Assembly: GCF_000196515.1 (NCBI RefSeq)
Contig: NC_014248.1
Span: 620,001-684,000 of the forward strand
Source of the DNA: 'Nostoc azollae' 0708
GTDB lineage: Bacteria; Cyanobacteriota; Cyanobacteriia; Cyanobacteriales; Nostocaceae
Direction: 5' to 3'
DNA length: 64,000 nt
The notes beneath the pieces are model-generated. The model was not told the origin of the DNA, searched no databases, and was given only the letters and a program-made list of their open reading frames with translations. Every line of letters starts with the position of its first letter. Position 1 is the stretch's first letter. Positions 57,303 through 64,000 of the stretch are shown here, piece after piece. The position numbers and the translations under genes were made by a program.

Positions 57303-58793
57303 CTAATTTCCTGACATTTTAAGCACATAATTGATTTCACGTTCCTTAATTTTGCTACAGGAACCCGGACGTTTATAAACACAAGTTCCTAGCCTACATT
57401 GCTGCAAAGAATAATTTGGATATGTAGATGGTAGAGGAGAATTACCAACAACATAATTAAAACCTGAATTGGCAACTGCAAAGTCTATTTGTGTATCAAC
57501 TTGATATATAGGTACATCACGGTGAAAATAAGTATAACCTCCTGATAAGGCCCAATTAACACCCCAAAGTCCAAGACCGCATACATTTTCTTCTGTACTT
57601 AAACTTTGCAAGACTACGAGATTATTAGCAGTAGCATAGAGATGTGTCATTTCCCAATTCGTGCCAAAAGTGGAAAAGCTTAAAGGAGCATAAATATTAA
57701 ATCTACTCAAGAGAGCAATAGAAGTTGAACTCCAAAGATAAATAGAGAGTAATATTGCTATTATCCTGATGTGCAGTGAAGACCATCTACCAGAAGATCT
57801 TAAAACTAACTCACCTGTGCCTATTCCTGCTAATATAAACAACATTGGTAATGCTGGATAAATAAAACGATATTCCTTATGAGCCAAGAAACTGTGAGAC
57901 AAGATAATAATTAAGGCTAACCATCCCAAAATAGGAATACGACGAAAACCTATAATAGTAAGAATAATAATAGGTATGGATAGCCACGACCAACTTTTGA
58001 ACAAAAAAATAAAATATTCATACCAAGGAGAAACACCATATAGTTTACTTCTACCTTCAACAATATTTACCCAAATATTCAACCAGAAAGATTGAAAAGG
58101 ATAAGACCAAGTGAAAGCATCCACAGTACCAAACAATAATACGGGAGCTATAATACCTGCTATCATTGGCAACCATTTTTGCTGCCAACCTCGTTTACAA
58201 ATGTAAACTACTGCAAAAATTATAGCTGGTATGAGATGAATTCTTAATGCTAAAGATATTCCTAACAAAGATCCTGATAAAAATAGGCGATTTCTAGTGA
58301 TAGAATCTTTTTGCACTCCTAAGTAAATTCCAGGTAAGAGGACATGAGTAGCTACAACTTCGGTAAAAGCTTTGGGTGAAAAATAGATCAACTCAAACCA
58401 TATAGTACAAATAGCGGCACAAATAAGGGCTGTAATTGTTCCTCCTATTTTTTTTCCCCAAACATAAGCAACTAAGATATTACTCAGGGAAAGTAGAGAC
58501 AAAAAGATATTAACTCCTATTAAATATCCAGTAGAACCTTCTCCCATCGATGCTGTAAGGTGCATAACACCTGCTAAAATTCCTGGTAATACCCAAGAAC
58601 GAATACCATCTCTAAATTCCCATGTGACGATACCATTACCGAAAACTAGTCTATGTGCAGGTTCTAGGGATTGAAAAATTTCATCTGCCCAAAATATATT
58701 GGGAAACTTTAAAGCCATGCCAACACGCAGTATTAATGCAATAATAATCAGGATGCCTAATAATAGGTGGTCTGGTTTAAACAGGCGGTTCAT
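57303..58793 (-). CDS. GT-C membrane glycosyltransferase (GT22/ALG9-like)
   Basis: A 496-residue polytopic protein with about ten membrane helices. The first loop has FWADEIFQSLEPAHRLVFGN, with an acidic pair expected to be catalytic in GT-C enzymes, and later HKEYRFIYPALPML, the HKE-RF motif of GT22 mannosyltransferases (ALG9, PIG-B). It probably moves a sugar from a polyprenyl-phosphate donor to a periplasmic acceptor. Frame intact. It neighbours another GT-C enzyme and two decayed glycosyltransferases. Confidence 0.85.
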   Translation of the reverse strand: MNRLFKPDHLLLGILIIIALILRVGMALKFPNIFWADEIFQSLEPAHRLVFGNGIVTWEFRDGIRSWVLPGILAGVMHLTASMGEGSTGYLIGVNIFLSLLSLSNILVAYVWGKKIGGTITALICAAICTIWFELIYFSPKAFTEVVATHVLLPGIYLGVQKDSITRNRLFLSGSLLGISLALRIHLIPAIIFAVVYICKRGWQQKWLPMIAGIIAPVLLFGTVDAFTWSYPFQSFWLNIWVNIVEGRSKLYGVSPWYEYFIFLFKSWSWLSIPIIILTIIGFRRIPILGWLALIIILSHSFLAHKEYRFIYPALPMLFILAGIGTGELVLRSSGRWSSLHIRIIAILLSIYLWSSTSIALLSRFNIYAPLSFSTFGTNWEMTHLYATANNLVVLQSLSTEENVCGLGLWGVNWALSGGYTYFHRDVPIYQVDTQIDFAVANSGFNYVVGNSPLPSTYPNYSLQQCRLGTCVYKRPGSCSKIKEREINYVLKMSGN

Positions 58794-59020
58794 CTATTGT
58801 TATGGAGAGATAATATCCTATATATAATATGATAATCTGACAAGTTTTAACTTCAGCATTCAGCCATCAGCCATCAGCAGTAATATTTTTCAGAGTAACG
58901 GGAAAAATACATATTTGATGATTAACTAATTTCTCAAACATTCTGACTCCTGAATTCTTACGGTAATTTTTAAATTGCAATAATTAAATTTAGGTATTTA
59001 TATAGTAAATTCCTCAACTT

Positions 59021-60568
59021 CTACAGACTACCATCATCAGGTGAAATCAATTTAAAACCGTTAGATTCTCCTATAATTTTACTTTGATTTAAATTAATTT
59101 TCTCCCAAGCTTCATTATCGACCAACAAATAATATTTATTAGACAACATTTCCTGTAAAGCTGAAATAGGAACAGCAATAACTCTACAATCACTATAAAA
59201 ATCTAAACTAGGACGACTATAAGTAAAAGAAGTATAGATTTTCATTCCCGCTGGAATTTTTTGACGAATTAATGCAGCTACTGGTTTAACTGGGAAAGCT
59301 TCATTTAATTCCCAAATCCAATATTTTGAACTCATTAGTAGCGATAAAACTAAATATATTCCCGCAAATAAAACAGGGATAAAGTTACGATTTTCCTCGA
59401 TAACTAACCATGCAGCAATACCCATACTTATTGCTAAAATAATACTCAGAGTAATTAATACAGGTTGTGGGTCAGTAACAATAAAGTAAATACAAATTCC
59501 TAAACCAGCAACAGTTAAGATAGCAAGAAATCCTCCCCAAAGTCTTACTTTAAATTTCCTTTCCTGCCAAATTTCGCTCAAGTTAACACCAATTGCTAAA
59601 GCTAAAAATGGATATATAGGCATTACATACCAGGGGAGTTTTGTATTCATAAATGAGATAGTCCCGAAGTAAATAACTGTGCTGATAAGAATCAGACAAC
59701 CCCACGTAGTGTGGCGTCTCTTCCAAGCTAAATATAACCCTCCTGGCAAAAATAATAACCAGGGAAAACCATATTTAAGTATTTCTATTAAATAGAACCA
59801 AGCAGGTTCGCTATGACCTTCGACAGATTCTACCAGTCGTGCTAAAGTTTGTGCTTGCAAATTTATTTGTAAAAAGTTCTCTCGATAATGTTCCCATTGG
59901 GCAATATACCAAGCAATAGGTAAAGCATTTCCTAATAATATTCCTATCCATAAATATAAATTATTTAATAAATAAAACTGTCTATTGACTAATATAAATA
60001 AACCAGTAATTCCTCCCAACAGCAAAACAATCATACCTTTCGTAAGAGTAATTAATCCTAAACTAAATCCGATCCCTAAAGCATAAATACTTTGCTGACG
60101 GGATTTTAAAATACAAAATAATAACAATAAAAAAAATGTAATTACTGCACCATCTAACATTGCTAGTCTGCCATGACGGACTATAGGTAACATAGTCATG
60201 TAAACCAAACCAGTAAATAATGCTGGTAAACTTTGGTTAAAAACTAAATTTCCTACTGAGTAAAGTAAAGGCACACCTAAGGCAGTTAATACTGCACTTG
60301 GTAAGCGTGTTGTCCATTCATTTACACCTCCTAATGAATAAGTAAAAGCAATTAACCAATGGATTAAAGGTGGTTTATTATGATATGGTTCACCTCCTAA
60401 AGTTGGATAAAGCCAAACCATTTTATCAACCGGATTACGCCAAATCTCGCGGGCAACTTGAGCTACAGTCCCTTCATCCCAATCTCGTAAGGGAGAGTTT
60501 CCTAAAAATATCAGCCACAAGAATAAAGATGTAATTAATAACCCTAATGAGCAGTATTTGTTATTCAT
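59021..60568 (-). CDS. GT39/ArnT-like membrane glycosyltransferase
   Basis: From ATG 60568 (MNNKYCSLGLLITSLFLWLI) the product has 515 residues; the frame is open to 60673 but that extension is polar and probably not translated. The first loop has NSPLRDWDEGTVAQVAREIW, the DE-containing motif of GT39/ArnT enzymes, followed by GGEPYHNKPPLIHWLIAF and RLPSAVLTALGVPLLY. About eleven membrane helices are followed by a C-terminal periplasmic domain (about 440-515). It likely uses a polyprenyl-phosphate sugar. Intact. Confidence 0.87.
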   Translation of the reverse strand: MNNKYCSLGLLITSLFLWLIFLGNSPLRDWDEGTVAQVAREIWRNPVDKMVWLYPTLGGEPYHNKPPLIHWLIAFTYSLGGVNEWTTRLPSAVLTALGVPLLYSVGNLVFNQSLPALFTGLVYMTMLPIVRHGRLAMLDGAVITFFLLLLFCILKSRQQSIYALGIGFSLGLITLTKGMIVLLLGGITGLFILVNRQFYLLNNLYLWIGILLGNALPIAWYIAQWEHYRENFLQINLQAQTLARLVESVEGHSEPAWFYLIEILKYGFPWLLFLPGGLYLAWKRRHTTWGCLILISTVIYFGTISFMNTKLPWYVMPIYPFLALAIGVNLSEIWQERKFKVRLWGGFLAILTVAGLGICIYFIVTDPQPVLITLSIILAISMGIAAWLVIEENRNFIPVLFAGIYLVLSLLMSSKYWIWELNEAFPVKPVAALIRQKIPAGMKIYTSFTYSRPSLDFYSDCRVIAVPISALQEMLSNKYYLLVDNEAWEKINLNQSKIIGESNGFKLISPDDGSL

Positions 60569-60676
60569 ATTGAGAATTTGATTAATGGCAGAAAATTCAT
60601 GATACTTGTCAAGTTTTCCAACGTTTTTAGTTCTGGTATATCGGGTTTTATTTCTTCGGCTATAATTAATCATTTT

Positions 60677-63010
60677 TCAGCTAATCTTGGTTGAAAGTTA
60701 TATAAATGAACAAAGGCTAAATATGTCCATAGGTAATAATTTCGACTATCATATTTAGTTAATTCTGTTAAATTCTGGATTAATTCTGGTGCTTTGCATT
60801 GTAAAACTTGTGATAAAACCAGAGTATAACGCTAATTGAGGTTGTTTGATTCATTTTGCAGGTAATAGTTAGCTGGAATTTCAACTTGCTTTAAATAGTC
60901 TTGAGTAGGATCATGTTGATTGAAATTATTTACCTGCCCAAATATATTTTCTAATATACCATTTTGTAGTTCTGGTGCTAATTGTGAGATGCGGGAAACT
61001 AAGTGTAAAGGTGGTAATTTTTCTATGTTTCCTTTATCTGTAAAATTTACAGTCAAATCTTGGATGTTTGAAGGTTTAATTTGGTGATTTGTTCTATCTA
61101 AACAGAAAGCAGAAAGTTGATATTTTCTTAAAGCTAGTGTTTCGGTTATAAATGTAGATAAATGCTCAATTACTCTAAGAGTTTCTTAGGGATCACATTT
61201 AAAAGCACAGTATAGACTTCCCAGTGTGATTGCATGATCATACAACAGTAAAAATTGCTGATTGTGCCATCTTAATACTAATAAACCATTTTGTAGATCA
61301 TCCCATTTATCGGTGACTTATGAAGTAACAGGATTATTTTTTCTGTGATTAATTCATTGGCAATTTTCACGACTGTTAAGCTAACTTCAGGATCAAGAAT
61401 ATCTAATTTCTAAATTACTATATTGAGATTCTTACGATGATATAATCGCAAGTTATTATTATTTGGTAATTCCCACTTAGGTTGTAATTTTCAGTCAGGA
61501 GAAGATTCGACCGAAGATTTTAATTTGCGTTTAAATTCTCCTTCTTCTCCTGCTTGTTCTGGTTCGTTATCTCTTGTGATATAGCAGGAAAACTACTGTA
61601 AATCTTGGTCGATATGCGCTAATTCTGTGGTTAATCTTCTACCATGTACGCGAAAGTCTGCTAATTTACCGTAATAATCTAAAGTAGATTCGTTGATCTG
61701 CTGTGTAGAAACCGGAATTATCCCCAAAGTTAACCTTCAATAGGGAGTTGTTTGCTTAATTTCATCTATTAATTGAGAAAGGGGATATTTTTTAGCGTCA
61801 TCATTGGACAAATGTCTTTGTTACCATGCTTGTATTAACGGTAAAGTAAACACGTTATTCAATAAAACTATGACGCTGAATCCTAAATTTGCTAATCTCA
61901 GTCTATCAAAGCTGAGATTTTCTATTAGATGGAACAAATAAGCTAAAATAAAACTGATGATGGGAAAAACAGGAAGAATATATCTAATATCTTTATTTGT
62001 ACCCAAAGTACAAAGTATGTAACTGCTGAATAGGTAAGTTAATAACCAAGGTAAATTAATAAACAGATTAAACCAGAGTTTCCCAAACTATTATATTTAA
62101 TTGCATCTTGATAAAAGTTATATTTATTTACATAAACTAGTAAACTGGCTAAATTCACACATAATAAATATTGGTAAACCCACAGTTTCTGGTACAAATG
62201 GCGGATAAAGTAACCATCGAGTAATGGGTGTTACAGAAGGATCTCCTTCCCTTTTTCTAAAACTGTTAGCGTGTAAAGCTGAAGTGATAATTATTAACGA
62301 GTTGACACTATAGCAAGAACTACAAATTAACCAGGCAGAAATTAAAGATAAACCTGACTGAGTTAGTTTAATAGATTTTCGGTTTGTGACAAAGGTAATT
62401 AATGTCCAGATACCAGGAATTAAAATAAAAATAAATCCTGTGGGTCTAGCCAAGATGATCAACCCTATTCCTAGTCCCAATATAAAAGTCAATCTCTATG
62501 AGATAAAACTGGTGTAACTATTTCTCCAAATGATTAAAATACTAAATATGGAAATCACGATTGCTCTTAAAGCATAATCTAATAAATAATCTGTTCTGAC
62601 AATTCCCAATATAGGAGATACTAGCCACAAAATGCTGGTAGTTATAGCTATTTTGCGATTTTCAAATAAATATTTTCCTAAATGATATATAGATAATATA
62701 ATTATTGCTGAATATAATAAATTAACTAAACTTGCTTGGTCGTATCCCTGACCAAACAGAAACAAAAAGGTAGTTGTATAGATATATATATGTGTGGCGG
62801 GATAACTAGGGGCTAATTGCCACAGAGATAATTACCATTCCCCTGAGAATAAATTAAAATTCTCAAAGATGCGATAATGACTTAATGCTCCTATTAAATG
62901 TGCGCTTTGATCATATAGAGTTATCTAATAAAAACTAAGTTCTATCTATAACTAATGCCACTAACCAAATTACTAATAGTATGAGATAATCTTGTTCATA
63001 TTTAGAATCA
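60677..63010 (-). pseudogene. GT-C membrane glycosyltransferase with C-terminal helical region, decayed
   Basis: Fragments on one strand line up: DQSAHLIGALSHYRIFENFN, TFLFLFGQGYDQASLVNLLY, RTDYLLDYALRAIVISIFSI, LGIGLIILARPTGFIFILIP, DIRYILPVFPIISFILAYLF, then soluble pieces such as LADFRVHGRRLTTELAHIDQ, LVSRISQLAPELQNGILENI and KYDSRNYYLWTYLAFVHLYN. The order suggests a GT39/GT83-like enzyme of about 750 residues. More than ten stops and shifts; the start is near 63010 at best. The region 63011-63275 holds no gene. Confidence 0.65.
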
Positions 63011-63275
63011 TGCTAATAATTCATATTTATAGGAACACGACTTTTTACTAGATTAAATTATCTATATGCTGAAAAGAATTTCTAGTTCAATAAGTAAACT
63101 GGAGTTAGTAAATTAGAAGATGAAATTCAAGAATTTTCGTTCTCAGACTCCGATTTTAGTAGGTAAAACTAATTCATAGTTTCAGTGAGCAATGCGACAA
63201 AATTCGGATTTTATATAAGCTGTTGTGGATTCAACAAAGCTAGATTAAAAAGGGTGTATAAAATTATCAATTGTT

Positions 63276-64000
63276 GTGAATCAGCCCATTTATTCCCTGG
63301 TTATCCCCATTGACAACGAAGAAGAAAATATTACAGAAATGTATAGCCGTATAATTAATGTCATGGAAGAATTAGACGGTTATGCTGAACTAATTTTAAT
63401 TGATCATGGTAGTGGCTATCACTCTTTGAGTATGATCCGCGAACTCTATCATCATCATAGTTGAGTACGTTACCTGAGTCTAGCTAGAAATTTCGGTCAT
63501 CAAGTCCCAGTCACCGCAGGTTTAAATTTTGCCCAAGGCAAAAGCATCATTGTCATGGATGCTGACTTACAAGACCCTCCAGAATTAATTTCAACTATGA
63601 TTGACAAATTGCATGAAGGATATCGAGTTGTTTATACCCAACGTATCTCACGTCAAAAAGAAAGTTAGCTAAAACACTTTACTGCATATCTTTTTTATCG
63701 TGTTCTCAAGCGTTTGGCTCAAGTTGACATCCCTGTGCATACCGGAGACTCCTGTTGAATGCATATACAGGTAGTAGATATCCTCAATGCTATGAGAGAA
63801 CGTAACCGCTACATTCTTGGTTTACGTGCTTGGGTTGGTTTTTAACGAACATCCGTACTTTTTGAAAGAAATCGCTGTTATGTACGTGATGTAAAATATA
63901 CTTTTGGTCAATCTTTATCTTTAGCAATCGATGGTACTATTTCTTTCTCCAGAGTTCCCCTCAGACTAGCTACTTATTTAGGGCTTTTATCGGCTGCTAT
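63276..64000 (+). pseudogene. GT2 polyprenyl-phosphate sugar transferase (DPM1-like), decayed
   Basis: From GTG 63276: NQPIYSLVIPIDNEEENITE, then [40 protein letters not shown] (the DAD metal-binding motif), [31 protein letters not shown] and [20 protein letters not shown] with the first membrane helix at the window edge. Four stops (TGA near 63462, TAG near 63666, TGA near 63757, TAA near 63843) interrupt an otherwise single frame. Such enzymes charge polyprenyl phosphate with a sugar, the likely donor for the neighbouring GT-C enzymes. Confidence 0.85.

Overview
The window reads as part of the chromosome of a filamentous, heterocyst-type cyanobacterium (Nostocales). Supporting evidence: cyanobacterial-only families (SasA with a KaiB-like domain, CRR7-like, DUF2854, DUF2839, DUF3493, SLH proteins), the rimP-nusA-ylxR-infB cluster, HIP1-type GCGATCGC octamers and heptameric short tandem repeats. 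An unusually large share of the window is pseudogenes with stops and frameshifts, plus insertion sequences, many nested in one another. That degree of decay recalls a genome-eroding symbiont such as the Azolla cyanobiont ('Nostoc azollae'). The organism name is inference from style, not a database match.

Layout. 1-2.7 kb: a broken glycosyltransferase-like gene, a secreted peptidoglycan-binding protein and an IS5-type element. 2.8-11.2 kb: intact core, with a membrane protein, a structured leader with a terminator hairpin, rimP, nusA, ylxR, infB and a small conserved gene. 11.7-13.8 kb: a beta-helix/SLH surface protein, a DUF3493 protein and tRNA-Thr(CGU). 14-20 kb: largely decayed (HerA-like ATPase, class II aldolase, secreted proteins), with an intact SLH lipoprotein. 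20-23.4 kb: sasA, CRR7-like, DUF2854, a coiled-coil protein and a receiver-only regulator. 23.6-26.2 kb: a transposase gene split by an IS630 element. 26.4-36 kb: ppk1, a transposase relic, a sensor kinase, a DUF2267 gene with one internal stop, a secreted protein, a TPR protein, a sigma-like protein and a membrane protein. 36-46.4 kb: an IS-dense graveyard, including a DNA methyltransferase gene split by two insertions, Uma2 remains, and an IS1634-type transposase split after its sixth codon by another IS630 element. 46.4-53.5 kb: mostly intact genes (Spy-like, CbbX-like AAA+, M48 protease, helicase-like protein, thioesterase). 53.9-56 kb: transposase and unknown relics. 56-64 kb: dxr, then a glycosyltransferase cluster with two intact GT-C membrane enzymes followed by two decayed glycosyltransferases.

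Functionally, the intact genes serve translation and transcription (rimP operon), clock output (sasA), polyphosphate storage (ppk1), isoprenoid synthesis (dxr) and the cell envelope. Recognisable losses fall in DNA modification/defence-type genes (methyltransferase, HerA-like ATPase) and surface-glycan genes. I did not find a convincing new multi-gene system. The most informative items are the nested insertions with readable target duplications, three small non-autonomous repeat families, a candidate attenuator RNA before rimP, a helicase-like protein without a normal P-loop, and a CbbX-like ATPase away from any rubisco gene.
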